Origin: Rhizobium sp. 2MFCol3.1
Lineage (GTDB): Bacteria; Pseudomonadota; Alphaproteobacteria; Rhizobiales; Rhizobiaceae
Assembly: GCF_000377565.1 (NCBI RefSeq)
Contig: NZ_KB898355.1
Location: 496,001 to 560,000 of the forward strand
Direction of reading: 5' to 3'
Length of the DNA: 64,000 bases
Positions 19,188-28,119 of the stretch are shown piece by piece. The translations under genes and the position numbers were made by a program. Below the pieces are notes generated by a model, which was not told the origin of the DNA, did no database searches, and was given only the letters and a program-made list of their open reading frames with translations. Positions within the stretch are counted from its first letter, which is position 1; every line of letters begins with the position of its first letter.

Positions 19188-19796
19188 TTAGCGCTTGGAC
19201 GGGCTGTTTGCCGAGACGGTAAGGTCGATCGTCACATGGCCTGCCGGCGGGCCGAAGCGCACCAGCGCCTCGTGCACGGTCGAAAACACCGCGCCGGTGT
19301 CGCCGCGCAGCTTCGTGCAGAAGTTCTTCGATTTCTCGAAGACGCCGGAATTCTTCAGGAAGTCGATGCAGCCATAGATCTCGTCCATGTGGCCGTCGAT
19401 CCCGAGCGTGTAGAGCGAAAACTGCGCAGCCGTTTCCTGGCCGATGACAGGCGCGTCCTTGACCGCCTGGTGCGCGCGGGCCTTGCGCTCGTCGAGCGGC
19501 GCCATGGGGCCGGTCAGTTCGGGCGTCTGGCAGATCGGGTCGTCAGGCTCTCCGGGGCAACCGCGCGAGATGGTCGCGTGCAGCACGCAATGCTTGCCGG
19601 TGCTGGCGGCGGCCGCGAACAGGTCGCGCATGGCGGCGAAGACGACGTCGGGCGTGCCGATGATCAGCGTCGAAATATCATCCGTCTCGATCCGCAACCT
19701 GTCACGATGGGGATCGAGCGCGGAAAGCGCACGGGTGATGACACCGACGAAATCGTCGGTCATGGGATACAGTGAAATCTGCGCGCCGGAAAACAT
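19188..19796 (-). CDS. ykoF: YkoF-family thiamine/HMP-binding protein
   Basis: A 202-residue soluble protein made of two related ferredoxin-like halves: AQISLYPMTDDFVGVITRAL in the first and AQFSLYTLGIDGHMDEIYG in the second, the internal repeat that defines YkoF. The family binds thiamine or its pyrimidine and accompanies HMP transporters. Start at 19796 (MFSGAQ) is set by GAGGT six bases upstream; that ribosome-binding site is part of the 3' end of the TPP riboswitch, so translation should be shut off by TPP. First gene of the operon. Confidence 0.9.
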   Translation of the reverse strand: MFSGAQISLYPMTDDFVGVITRALSALDPHRDRLRIETDDISTLIIGTPDVVFAAMRDLFAAAASTGKHCVLHATISRGCPGEPDDPICQTPELTGPMAPLDERKARAHQAVKDAPVIGQETAAQFSLYTLGIDGHMDEIYGCIDFLKNSGVFEKSKNFCTKLRGDTGAVFSTVHEALVRFGPPAGHVTIDLTVSANSPSKR

Positions 19797-19802
19797 CGCT
19801 CT

Positions 19803-19890
19803 ACCTCGCTCCGCTGGCATTATCCAGATCAGCTTGAGGGTCCACGATCATGCGACCGTATCTCAGCCCCGGCATTACGGAGCACCCCTG
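19803..19890 (-). promoter_or_regulatory. TPP riboswitch (THI element)
   Basis: The minus-strand leader contains the conserved parts in order: AGGGGTGCT (from 19889), GGGGCTGAGA (near 19865), GGACCCTC, and CTGATCTGGATAATGCCAGC, which matches the strongly conserved 3' half of TPP aptamers. It ends at the ribosome-binding site of ykoF, so control by Shine-Dalgarno sequestration is expected: thiamine pyrophosphate binding represses the transporter operon. Confidence 0.95.
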
Positions 19891-20197
19891 TGATGTCGGG
19901 GTGATACGCCAAAGCCTGAACGAGCGCAAGGGCTATGTATTGGGCTGGTGAGCCATGACCTCGCATTGATTTTTATTCAGCGCTTTCAAATTCCCGGCGC
20001 GCGGAAAGCTGTTTGTTGGCAGAGGCTTAGGAACGCCTCATAGGTACGCCTGCGCGTCGCATGAGGCAAAACCACCGCGAAATATGGCGAAAAAGGGACA
20101 GAATTTCTAAGCTCGTCCGCAAGCAGGGGCGGTGGTTCCTCGCGATCTGGAGGCGGTCCGATTAGTTTCACCGCACAGTAAAACACCGGAGCGATAG
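19891..20197. other. Divergent intergenic region, thiamine and sulfate operons
   Basis: About 300 bases holding the promoters of the riboswitch transcript (left) and the sulfate transporter (right). I saw no convincing gene, repeat or operator in it; a 66-codon minus-strand frame is not protein-like. Confidence 0.5.
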
Positions 20198-21184
20198 ATG
20201 AACCGCCTTCTGATTCTCGGCACAGCGCTTGCCGCCCTTTTCTCCGTTCAGGCCCATGCCGCAGAGCCGACGAAGCTTCTCAACGCATCCTATGACGTTT
20301 CGCGCGAGCTTTTCGCCTCGGAGAATGAAGCCTTCATCAAGCAGCATCCGGGTGTCACGATCGACCAGTCGCACGCCGGCACTTCCAAGCAGGCGCGCTC
20401 GATCATCGAGGGGCTGGAAGCCGACGTCGTGACGTTCAACCAGTCGACGGATATCGATTTCCTCGCGAAGAACGGTTTCGTCTCCAAGGATTGGGCCAAG
20501 GCCTTCCCGAACAACGCGTCGCCATTCTACTCCTTCCCCTCCTTCCTGGTGCGCGCCGGCAACCCGAAGAACATCAAGGACTGGGGCGATCTCGCGCGTG
20601 ACGACGTGCATGCGGTCTTCCCGAACCCGAAGACATCGGGCAATGCGCGCTACACCTATCTCGCCGCCTATGCCTGGGCCAAGGAAGCCTATAAGGGCGA
20701 CGAAGGCAAGATCGAAGCCTACATCACCAAGATCTTCGACAACGTGCCGGTCTTCGACACCGGTGGCCGCGCGTCCACGACGACCTTCGTCGAGCGCGAG
20801 ACCGGCGATGTGCTGATCACCTTCGAGGCTGAGACACGCGGCATCGAGAAGCAGTACGGCTCCGACAAAGTCCAGGGCGTGATCCCGTCGGTCAGCCTGC
20901 TTGCCGAATTCCCCGTCGCGGTGGTCGACAAGGTCGCCGCCAAGCATGGCTCCGAAGCGCTCGCCAAGTCCTATCTCGACTTCCTCTATACCGAGGAAGG
21001 CCAGCGGATTGCCGCGCAGTTCGGCCATCGCGTTCGCGATGAGAAGGTGATCGGCGAGTTCAAGGACCAGTTTCCGGCGATCCGCCTCGTCAATGTCGAT
21101 GATACCTTCGGCGGTTGGGAAAAGATCCAGAAGGAACACTTCGCTTCCGGCGGCATTCTCGACAAGCTTTATGGCAGCCGGTAA
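20198..21184 (+). CDS. Sulfate/thiosulfate ABC transporter binding protein
   Basis: A 328-residue periplasmic protein with a Sec signal (MNRLLILGTALAALFSVQAHA, cut before AEPTKLLN). It has the Sbp/CysP hallmarks LLNASYDVSRELF, NQSTDIDFLA and PNPKTSGNARYTYLAAYAWA, the last contributing to sulfate binding. First gene of an sbp-cysT-cysW-cysA operon. GGAG lies about seven bases before the ATG. A GC hairpin separates it from the permease genes, which may raise its relative expression. Sulfate versus thiosulfate preference cannot be told. Confidence 0.95.
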   Translation: MNRLLILGTALAALFSVQAHAAEPTKLLNASYDVSRELFASENEAFIKQHPGVTIDQSHAGTSKQARSIIEGLEADVVTFNQSTDIDFLAKNGFVSKDWAKAFPNNASPFYSFPSFLVRAGNPKNIKDWGDLARDDVHAVFPNPKTSGNARYTYLAAYAWAKEAYKGDEGKIEAYITKIFDNVPVFDTGGRASTTTFVERETGDVLITFEAETRGIEKQYGSDKVQGVIPSVSLLAEFPVAVVDKVAAKHGSEALAKSYLDFLYTEEGQRIAAQFGHRVRDEKVIGEFKDQFPAIRLVNVDDTFGGWEKIQKEHFASGGILDKLYGSR

Positions 21185-21209
21185 GCCCTAACCAGATATC
21201 ACATCGCTT

Positions 21210-21237
21210 GGCCCGGCTGGCATTTGCCTGCCGGGCC
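21210..21237 (+). terminator. Hairpin between sulfate-binding-protein and permease genes
   Basis: GGCCCGGC and GCCGGGCC form a perfect 8-bp stem, with a possible inner GGCA/TGCC pairing, followed by GCTTTCG. Its place suggests partial termination or 3' protection of the binding-protein mRNA. Confidence 0.6.
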
Positions 21238-21289
21238 GCTTTCGTCATCGTGCTTGCAGAGCAGGACTTATGAAACAGGGAATGACCGT

Positions 21290-22111
21290 TTGAGACGCAA
21301 TGTCCTGCCCGGATTACGCCTGTCGCTGGGTGTGACCCTTCTCTATGTCGGCCTCATCGTCGTCCTGCCTTTGGCTGCCCTGGTGTTCAAGGCTGCAAGC
21401 CTTGGGCCAGAGGACTACTGGCGCATCGTGTCATCCTCGCGCGCGCTGGCAAGCTATCGGGTCACCGTGCTGTCCGCGCTCGGCGCCACGATCTTCAACC
21501 TGTTTTTCGGCTTCGCGCTCGCCTGGGTGCTGACGCGCTATCGCTTCCCCGGCTGGCGCCTTGTCGATGCGATGGTCGATCTGCCATTCGCGCTGCCGAC
21601 AGCCGTGGCCGGTATTGCGCTGACGACGCTGTTTGCGGCGAATGGCTGGTTCGGCTCGGTGCTTGAAGGTATCGGCATCAAGGTCGCCTATACGCCTGTT
21701 GGCATCATGGTCGCCATGTGCTTCACCAGCCTTCCCTTCATCGTCCGCACCGTGCAGCCGGTTCTGGAAGATCTCGATCCGGCTTACGAAGAGGCGGCGC
21801 AGTCGCTGGGTGGCTCGGACTGGACGATCTTTCGCAAGGTCATGCTGCCGCTGCTGACGCCGGCGCTGCTTGCCGGTGTGTCCTTGTCCTTCGCCCGCTC
21901 GCTCGGCGAGTTCGGCGCCATCATCTTCATCGCCGGCAACCAGCCGATGTCGACGGAGATCACAGCGCTTCTCGTCTTCATCCGCCTCGAGGAATACGAC
22001 TACCAGGCGGCCGCCGCGATCGCCTCCGTCCTGCTGCTGACAGCCTTCCTCATGCTGGCGCTGACCAACTGGATGCAGGCGCGGGCGCTCCGCTACACGG
22101 TGAGGAACTGA
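21290..22111 (+). CDS. cysT: Sulfate ABC transporter permease CysT
   Basis: Inner-membrane permease of about 273 residues with six TM segments and the coupling loop YEEAAQSLGGSDWTIFRKVMLPLLTPAL. It partners with CysW and CysA. The start is uncertain: in this sequence the first usable codon is a TTG at 21290 with AGGGA eight bases before it. However, ATG AAA CAG GGA ATG ACC GTT TGA (21270-21293) runs in another frame right up to it; one extra T in the TTT run would make a single MTVLRRNVLPG start, so a one-base error is possible. Followed by cysW two bases later. Confidence 0.9.
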   Translation: MRRNVLPGLRLSLGVTLLYVGLIVVLPLAALVFKAASLGPEDYWRIVSSSRALASYRVTVLSALGATIFNLFFGFALAWVLTRYRFPGWRLVDAMVDLPFALPTAVAGIALTTLFAANGWFGSVLEGIGIKVAYTPVGIMVAMCFTSLPFIVRTVQPVLEDLDPAYEEAAQSLGGSDWTIFRKVMLPLLTPALLAGVSLSFARSLGEFGAIIFIAGNQPMSTEITALLVFIRLEEYDYQAAAAIASVLLLTAFLMLALTNWMQARALRYTVRN

Positions 22112-22113
22112 TC

Positions 22114-23022
22114 ATGAGTAGCATTCCCACCCGCAGCAGACCGCCGCGCGTCGGCGATCAGCCGATCGTCAGGCGCACCTTGATCAGCCTTGTGCTGATC
22201 ATCGGCGCTTTCCTCATTCTGGCGCCGCTCGTTATCATCGGCGTCGAAGCCTTCGCCAAGGGCTGGCAGGTCTACAGCGCCACAATCAGTCATCCTGATA
22301 CGCTGCATGCGATCATGCTGACGGTGCTGACCGCGCTGATCGCCGTGCCCATCAACACCGCCTTCGGCGTCGCGGCCGCGTGGTCGATCACCAAGTTCGA
22401 TTTCTGGGGCAAACGCTTCCTGCTGGTGCTGATCGAGGTCCCGTTCTCCGTATCGCCCATCGTCGCCGGCGTTGCCTATCTCTTCGTCTACGGGCTCCAG
22501 GGCATCTTTGGGCCGACGCTCGAGGCCTACGACATCAAGATCCTGTTTGCGATTCCTGGTATCGTTCTCGCCTCGATGTTCGTGACCGCGCCCTTCGTCG
22601 CGCGCGAACTTATCCCGTTGATGCAGGCGCAAGGGCGCGATCTCGAAGAGGCGGCAACGTCGCTTGGCGCGTCCGGTTGGCGCACCTTCTTCTCGGTCAC
22701 GCTGCCGAATATCAAATGGGCGATGCTCTACGGCGTGGTGCTTTGCAATGCGCGCGTGATGGGCGAATTCGGCGCGGTCTCGGTGGTCTCGGGCAATATC
22801 CGTGGCCAGACGAATACGCTGCCGCTCCACATCGAGCTGCTCTATCACGATTATCAGGCAACCGGCGCCTTCGCCGCCGCCTCGATCCTGGCGGTCATCG
22901 CCATCTTCACCATCATCGCCAAGGTGGCGCTCGAGCGCCAGGGAGCCGGCCGCCGCTCCAGCAGCGCCAAGCCCGCGGCGCGTCCTGTCCTCGTTGCCCA
23001 GCCAGCAGAGAAAAACTCATGA
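22114..23022 (+). CDS. cysW: Sulfate ABC transporter permease CysW
   Basis: A 302-residue second permease subunit with about six TM segments and the EAA loop [22 protein letters not shown]. Start [11 protein letters not shown] at 22114 follows the cysT stop by two bases (TGATCATG), with GAGGAA in the cysT end as ribosome-binding site; longer upstream frames lie inside cysT and are not protein-like. It ends in a charged cytoplasmic tail ([16 protein letters not shown]). Its stop overlaps the cysA ATG (ATGA). Confidence 0.93.
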   Translation: MSSIPTRSRPPRVGDQPIVRRTLISLVLIIGAFLILAPLVIIGVEAFAKGWQVYSATISHPDTLHAIMLTVLTALIAVPINTAFGVAAAWSITKFDFWGKRFLLVLIEVPFSVSPIVAGVAYLFVYGLQGIFGPTLEAYDIKILFAIPGIVLASMFVTAPFVARELIPLMQAQGRDLEEAATSLGASGWRTFFSVTLPNIKWAMLYGVVLCNARVMGEFGAVSVVSGNIRGQTNTLPLHIELLYHDYQATGAFAAASILAVIAIFTIIAKVALERQGAGRRSSSAKPAARPVLVAQPAEKNS

Positions 23023-24053
23023 AGATCCGCCTCGACCACGTCGTCAAAACCTTCGACACGTTTCGCGCCGTGCGCGACGTCTCGCTGGATATCCGCAGCG
23101 GCGAACTTCTCGCGCTGCTGGGGCCATCGGGTTCCGGCAAGACCACCATCCTGCGCATGGTCGCCGGTCTTGAGTATTCGGATGGCGGCCAGATCTTTTT
23201 CGGCGATCAGGATGCGACCGACATTCCGGTTCGCGATCGCGGCGTCGGCTTCGTATTTCAGCATTACGCGCTCTTCCCGCACATGACGGTCGGCGAAAAC
23301 ATCGCCTTCGGCATGAAGGTGTCGAAGGTCAAGCGCGACAAGGCCGCGATCGAAGCGCGCGTCACCGAGCTTCTGCGCCTCGTGCGGCTGGAGGGACTGG
23401 GCGACCGGTTTCCGGCGCAGATCTCAGGCGGCCAGCGCCAGCGTGTGGCGCTTGCCCGCGCGCTCTCCGTCGATCCGAAGGTGCTGCTTCTGGACGAGCC
23501 GTTCGGCGCGCTCGACGCCAATGTGCGTCACGACCTGCGCCGCTGGCTGCGCGAGATTCACCACGAGCTCGGCATCACCACCATTTTCGTGACCCACGAC
23601 CAGGAAGAGGCGCTGGATCTCGCTGACCGTGTCGTGATCCTGAAGGACGGCAAGATCGTTCAGGAAGGCACGCCCGAACAGGTCTGCCGCGATCCGCAAT
23701 CGGCCTTCGTGATGAAGTTCCTGGGTGATGCCAACGTGTTGCCTGCCGAAATTCGCTCCGGTGTTGCCTATGCCGGTGGCGCTACGGTCGCGGCACCCGG
23801 TATTGCCGATGGCACCGGCGAGATCTACGCCCGCCCGGCCGATCTCGATTGGTCTGGCGACGGCCCCGGCATCGGCGCCAGCGTCGACCGTGTTCTCGAC
23901 AGGCCGGATGGCCGACGTATTCTCGCGAGCACCGAAAGCGGCGTGCAGCTGGAATTCGATGTCGAGCCCGAGCGTGCTGTTCGGGCCGGAGATCGCGGCT
24001 TCGTCACGGTACGCCGCGCCAAGGTGTTTGGCGCAGCGCAAGCTGCAGTCTAA
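23019..24053 (+). CDS. cysA: Sulfate ABC transporter ATPase CysA
   Basis: A 344-residue ATPase with Walker [10 protein letters not shown], signature QISGGQRQR, Walker [13 protein letters not shown] and the H-loop [15 protein letters not shown]-terminal TOBE-like regulatory domain (about 240-340) is usual for CysA. The start [15 protein letters not shown] is set by the ATGA overlap with cysW; the longer open frame upstream is only cysW read out of frame. It converges on the siderophore transporter gene with just four bases between the stops. Confidence 0.94.
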   Translation: MKIRLDHVVKTFDTFRAVRDVSLDIRSGELLALLGPSGSGKTTILRMVAGLEYSDGGQIFFGDQDATDIPVRDRGVGFVFQHYALFPHMTVGENIAFGMKVSKVKRDKAAIEARVTELLRLVRLEGLGDRFPAQISGGQRQRVALARALSVDPKVLLLDEPFGALDANVRHDLRRWLREIHHELGITTIFVTHDQEEALDLADRVVILKDGKIVQEGTPEQVCRDPQSAFVMKFLGDANVLPAEIRSGVAYAGGATVAAPGIADGTGEIYARPADLDWSGDGPGIGASVDRVLDRPDGRRILASTESGVQLEFDVEPERAVRAGDRGFVTVRRAKVFGAAQAAV

Positions 24054-24057
24054 GCGA

Positions 24058-24810
24058 TCAGATCGCGCCGTCGACGATGACGAGCGGCGTTCCCCGCGAG
24101 CAGTGCTCGATACGCGCGTCGATCTTGTAGATATCGCGCAGCATGGTCTTGGTGATCACGTCGCCGGTCTTGCCGCTCGCCGCCATCTTGCCGTTGCTGA
24201 TGACGACGGTGTTCTCGCAATAGCGCAGAGCGTGATTGAGATCATGAAGCGCGATGAGGACGATCATGCCGTCGCGTTTGGCGGTGGCGGAGATGAAGTC
24301 CAGAACTTCCACCTGCCGGTGCAGATCGAGCGCCGAGGTCGGCTCGTCCATCAGCAGGACTTCCGGATTGCGAATGAGCGCCTGCGCAAGCGAGACCAGC
24401 TGGCGCTGGCCGCCGGAAAGTTCGCCAAGCCCACGAAACGCGAGTTCGTCGATGCGCAGCGCCTTCAATAGCCGGTCGATTGCCGCCAGCTCCTCGTCGG
24501 CAACCCTCCAACCGCTGCCCTGCTTTGCGGACAGCAAGACCGACTCGTAGACTGTCAGAACCGCATTGGCGCCGGTGTCCTGCGGCATGTAACAGATCGT
24601 TCGCGGACCGGCCTCGGTATCGGAAAGCTCGACCAGCCCCGGTCCCTTGATCAGCGAGGCGATGCGCTTGAAGAGCGTGGACTTGCCGGCCGCGTTGGGC
24701 CCGATGATCGCGGTGACGCTGCCGCCGCGAAGATCGTCGATCCCGACATCCTGGAGCACCTTGACCCGACCATAGGTCGCGCCAACGTCTTTGAGCGCGA
24801 GCGCTACCAT
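24058..24810 (-). CDS. Ferric-siderophore ABC transporter ATPase
   Basis: A 250-residue FecE/FepC-type ATPase: Walker A GPNAAGKST, signature ELSGGQRQL, Walker B VLLMDEPTSALD, and a switch region LIALHDLNHALRYC typical of iron/cobalamin importers. Start MVALALKDVGATYG at 24810 overlaps the permease stop by seven bases (ATGGTAG); the longer open frame running to 25767 is the permease gene out of frame. Last gene of the binding protein-permease-ATPase operon, preceded by a RirA-type box. Confidence 0.92.
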   Translation of the reverse strand: MVALALKDVGATYGRVKVLQDVGIDDLRGGSVTAIIGPNAAGKSTLFKRIASLIKGPGLVELSDTEAGPRTICYMPQDTGANAVLTVYESVLLSAKQGSGWRVADEELAAIDRLLKALRIDELAFRGLGELSGGQRQLVSLAQALIRNPEVLLMDEPTSALDLHRQVEVLDFISATAKRDGMIVLIALHDLNHALRYCENTVVISNGKMAASGKTGDVITKTMLRDIYKIDARIEHCSRGTPLVIVDGAI

Positions 24811-25874
24811 GCGCGTCTCCTGTTGCTGAAAATGAGGACGAAGAAGAACGGCACGCCCACCAGCGCCGTGATCACGCCGATCGGCAGGATGGCGCCGGGA
24901 ATGAGCATCTTGCTCACCACCGATGTCACGGACAAAAGAAGCGCGCCGCAGATGACGGCTCCCGGCAAGAAGAAGCGCTGATCCTCGCCGACGACCATGC
25001 GCGCGATATGCGGGCCGACCAAGCCGACGAAGCCGATTGTGCCCACGAAGGAGACCGGTATGGCGGCGAGCAGGCTGACGATCATCATCGTCTGCAGCCG
25101 CAGGCGACGCACGTTGACGCCCATGCTGGCCGCCTTGTCGTCGCCGAGCCGCAGTGCGGTCAGCGCCCAGGCATCCTTCATGAACAGGGGAACGGTCACG
25201 ACGAGAACGGCGGCCGTGAACCAGACCTTCGGCCATGTCGCCTTGGTCAGGCTGCCCATGGTCCAGAACACCACGGCTGCAAGCGCCTGCTCGGAGGCCA
25301 GATATTCGAGCAGCGACAGGGCTGCATTGAAGGTGAAGACCAACGCGATGCCGAGCAGCACGATGGTCTCGACACTCACGCCGCGCATCGTCGAGGCGAA
25401 ATGGATGAAAAGGGCCGCGGCCATCGCCATCAGGAAGGCGTTGAGCGGCACCATGTACTGGATGGCGCCGGGAAACAGCGAAACGCCGCCCACCAAAGCC
25501 AGTGCTGCGCCGAAACTCGCCGCCGCCGAGATCCCCAGCGTAAAGGGGCTGGCGAGCGGGTTGGAAAGGATGGTCTGCATCTGCGCGCCGGCAACCGACA
25601 GCGACGCGCCGACCGTGACCGCCATCAGGGCGATCGGCATGCGGATATCCCAGATGATCACCCGCAGCTGCGCGGCCACCGCACTCGGGTTGGCAAGTGC
25701 GGAAAGCACGTCCGATAGCGAATAGTTGGCCGGTCCGAGCGCCATATCGAGCGCAATGCTGAAGCACAACGCGATGGTGAGCGCGAGCAGGATCACGATG
25801 CGGCGCAAGGCAAGGGCGCGATATTGCACGCGCCCCGCTGCCGAAGTCTCGATGGCGCTGACAGCCATGCTCAC
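24804..25874 (-). CDS. Ferric-siderophore ABC transporter permease (FecCD family)
   Basis: A 356-residue FecCD/BtuC-type permease with about ten TM segments. Diagnostic pieces are RMPIALMAVTVGASLSVAGA, QTILSNPLASPFTLGISAAA and GFVGLVGPHIARMVVGED, the last being the ATPase-coupling region. Only one permease gene is present, so it should act as a homodimer, as in BtuC-type systems. It overlaps the binding-protein gene by four bases (25871-25874). Confidence 0.94.
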   Translation of the reverse strand: MSMAVSAIETSAAGRVQYRALALRRIVILLALTIALCFSIALDMALGPANYSLSDVLSALANPSAVAAQLRVIIWDIRMPIALMAVTVGASLSVAGAQMQTILSNPLASPFTLGISAAASFGAALALVGGVSLFPGAIQYMVPLNAFLMAMAAALFIHFASTMRGVSVETIVLLGIALVFTFNAALSLLEYLASEQALAAVVFWTMGSLTKATWPKVWFTAAVLVVTVPLFMKDAWALTALRLGDDKAASMGVNVRRLRLQTMMIVSLLAAIPVSFVGTIGFVGLVGPHIARMVVGEDQRFFLPGAVICGALLLSVTSVVSKMLIPGAILPIGVITALVGVPFFFVLIFSNRRRAW

Positions 25875-27001
25875 ATGTCCTTCAGAGAGACGAAATAGCC
25901 CTGCTTGTAGTCCAGCGGCAGGAAGCGGGCGTGCAGCTCCTTGAATGTCGCTTCAGGATCGAGATCAGCGAAGAGATCCGGATGCAGCCACTTCGCCATC
26001 TCCTGGATCGCGACGAACTGGTAGGGATTGTTGTAGAACTGGTGCCAGATGGCGTGCACATTGCCATCCGATACAGCCTTGACGCCGGTGAAGGCCGGGC
26101 GCTTGGTCAGTGCCTCGAGCTTGCGTTGGGCTTCCTTCAGGTCCGCGCCGTAACCGACGCCCACCCATGCACCGCCGGGGACGTACTTGTCCCAATTGCC
26201 GCCGGTCACGATGATCTGATCCGGGTTGGAAGCGATGACCTGCTCCGGATTGACCGTTCCGAACGTGCCGGGAATGATGTCCTTGGCCATGTTGATGCCG
26301 CCGGCGATTTCGACCATCTTGCCGAAATTCTCGTTGCCGAAAGACATGCAGCAATCATCCGAATAGCCGCCGGCGCGTTCGACGAAGACCACCGGCTTCT
26401 TCGGGTTGTTCTTATCGAGCACGTCGGTCACGCGCTTAATGCTGTCGGCGCGGAACTTGATGAAATCCTCGGCGACCGCTTCCTTGCCCATCAGCTGGCC
26501 CATGACGCGCATGCTCGGCTCGGTGTTTTCCATCGGCTTCTCGCGAAAATCCACGTAGACGAGGGGAATGCCGACCTTGCCGAGCTTTTCGATATAGCCT
26601 GCTTCTTCAGTCGCGGTCTTGGCGTCGATGTTCATCAGGATGACGTCGGGCTTCAGCGCCACCGCCTGCTCGATATCGAAGGTGCCGTCCTTCATGCCGC
26701 CGAATGTCGGCAGCTTGGCAATATCGGGATACTTGGCGAGATAGGCGTCATAGGATTCCGGATCCGCCTTGGGGAGATCATCACGCCAGCCGACCACGTG
26801 TTCGAAGGGGTTTTCCTTGTCGAGAGCGGCGAGGAAGTAGATCTGCCGGCCTTCGCCGAGAATCATATGCTTCACGGGCGTATTCACTTCGACGCTTCGG
26901 CCCGTCACATCCTTGATGGTGACCGTATCGGCCAGAGCCGGCAAGGCGGTCGAGAGGAAGAGGGCGGCTGCTAGTGCTTGGATCTTGCCGGTGAGGCGCA
27001 T
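25871..27001 (-). CDS. Ferric-siderophore periplasmic binding protein
   Basis: A 376-residue FepB/BtuF-fold protein with a Sec signal (IQALAAALFLSTALPALA, cut before DTVTIKD). It shows TIKDVTGRSVEVNTPVKHMI at the start of the domain, EQAVALKPDVILMN in the first lobe and a distinctive Cys pair (GYSDDCCMSFGNENFG). ATG at 27001 has GGGAG about nine bases upstream. The ligand is unknown, but the iron box in the promoter supports an iron complex. First gene of the operon. Confidence 0.92.
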   Translation of the reverse strand: MRLTGKIQALAAALFLSTALPALADTVTIKDVTGRSVEVNTPVKHMILGEGRQIYFLAALDKENPFEHVVGWRDDLPKADPESYDAYLAKYPDIAKLPTFGGMKDGTFDIEQAVALKPDVILMNIDAKTATEEAGYIEKLGKVGIPLVYVDFREKPMENTEPSMRVMGQLMGKEAVAEDFIKFRADSIKRVTDVLDKNNPKKPVVFVERAGGYSDDCCMSFGNENFGKMVEIAGGINMAKDIIPGTFGTVNPEQVIASNPDQIIVTGGNWDKYVPGGAWVGVGYGADLKEAQRKLEALTKRPAFTGVKAVSDGNVHAIWHQFYNNPYQFVAIQEMAKWLHPDLFADLDPEATFKELHARFLPLDYKQGYFVSLKDM

Positions 27002-27043
27002 TGGTGGTCACTCCCTTGGAATTGACCTCCGTCTATTATTTTA

Positions 27044-27058
27044 TGAGTTTAATAGTCA
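27044..27058 (-). promoter_or_regulatory. RirA-type iron-responsive operator (IRO box)
   Basis: TGA-GTTTAATAG-TCA fits exactly the TGA-N9-TCA pattern described for RirA boxes in rhizobia, in an AT-rich stretch 43-57 bases before the ATG of the siderophore-binding protein. Predicted effect: repression when iron is plentiful. Confidence 0.7.
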
Positions 27059-27158
27059 AGTTATATCTCGCGCGCTGTGCAGAGTTCCGTCGCGGGCATG
27101 AAACGACACTCGCGGATTCTTTTTCACAAGCCTCGCGATTGTCATGTTCATGAAATAA

Positions 27159-27182
27159 ACATTTCGGATAAGATCGAAATGT
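27159..27182. promoter_or_regulatory. Palindrome upstream of the RpiR regulator gene
   Basis: ACATTTCG-N8-CGAAATGT, with perfect 8-bp arms, ends 26 bases before the regulator ATG. TTTC/GAAA half-sites are common for RpiR/MurR proteins, so autoregulation is plausible; this is inferred. Confidence 0.45.
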
Positions 27183-27208
27183 AGTGAAATCGACAAGCGA
27201 GTGTTTCG

Positions 27209-28102
27209 ATGAATACCGGATTGCCAGAGGCGGACATCACGCTCGATCAGCGGGTCGAAGAGGCGTTGCCCTCCATGTCGCCGGCCGAGCAGAAAATGGC
27301 CTCGTTCTTCCGCAGCCAGAAAGCCGCCGTCCTCTTGGGTTCGGCCGCCGATATCGCGCAGCAGGCCGGTACCAGCGACGCCACGGTCGTTCGCACCGCC
27401 CGCTCGCTTGGCTTTGATGGTCTGTCGAGCCTTCGCGCCGCCATTCTCGCGGATCTCACTACGGGCGGCCCCGAAGCGCGCCTCAAGCAGACGCTGGAAG
27501 ATCTGAACGAAAACCCGGATGGCATCCTCAGTCACGTATTGGAGGAGCATCGCGAAAGCCTGCAGGTGATGGAGAGCGCCGAGTTCGCAGACGCCTTCCG
27601 GCATGCCGTTCAGCTGGTGTTCGCCGCTCCGCGCCGCTTCGTCTTCGGCATCGGCCCATCAGGCAGCGTCGCCGACTATGTCTGCCTTCAGTTCAACAGG
27701 CTGGGCCTGCCGACAACGGCTCTGTCCGATAGCGGCGTCGCGCTGGCCGATGGCCTGCTTACGGCGCGAAAGGGCGATGTCATCGTGATGATCGCCTATG
27801 CCCCGGTCTACCGGGAAATTTCCGTCGTTCTCGATTATGCGGAAGAGCACGAACTCACCGTCGTACTGATTGGCGACAGCCTTGCGCCTTTCGTCCGCAA
27901 GCGCGTTGCCGAAGTGCTGCCGGTGCCGCGCGGTCGGGCGGATCATCTCTCCATGCACGGCGCGACCATCGTCCTGATCGAAGCGATGATCGTGGCATTG
28001 GCAGCCCAGGATCGCGACGCCGCCTTCGCCTCGCTGAAAAAACTCGGCGAATTGCGCGGCGCCATCGACAAGGCATGGCTAAAAAGGGGCGTCAAAAGGT
28101 GA
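27209..28102 (+). CDS. RpiR/MurR-family transcriptional regulator with SIS domain
   Basis: A 297-residue regulator. An N-terminal RpiR-type helix-turn-helix (about 15-90; SPAEQKMASFFRSQK and IAQQAGTSDATVVRTARSLG) is followed by a C-terminal SIS sugar-phosphate-type domain (about 130-260; GIGPSGSVADYVCLQFNRLG and VIVMIAYAPVYREISVVLDY). Such regulators usually sense phosphosugars, but here the target is evidently the adjacent ABC/membrane-protein operon, 110 bases downstream on the same strand. Palindromes lie both before and after this gene. The effector is unknown. Confidence 0.9.
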   Translation: MNTGLPEADITLDQRVEEALPSMSPAEQKMASFFRSQKAAVLLGSAADIAQQAGTSDATVVRTARSLGFDGLSSLRAAILADLTTGGPEARLKQTLEDLNENPDGILSHVLEEHRESLQVMESAEFADAFRHAVQLVFAAPRRFVFGIGPSGSVADYVCLQFNRLGLPTTALSDSGVALADGLLTARKGDVIVMIAYAPVYREISVVLDYAEEHELTVVLIGDSLAPFVRKRVAEVLPVPRGRADHLSMHGATIVLIEAMIVALAAQDRDAAFASLKKLGELRGAIDKAWLKRGVKR

Positions 28103-28119
28103 TCGACTTAATGTCGATT

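Noticed and set aside
19986..20186. 66-codon minus-strand frame in the thiamine/sulfate intergenic gap
   Set aside because: No ribosome-binding site, unusual Pro/Arg-rich composition and no recognisable pattern.
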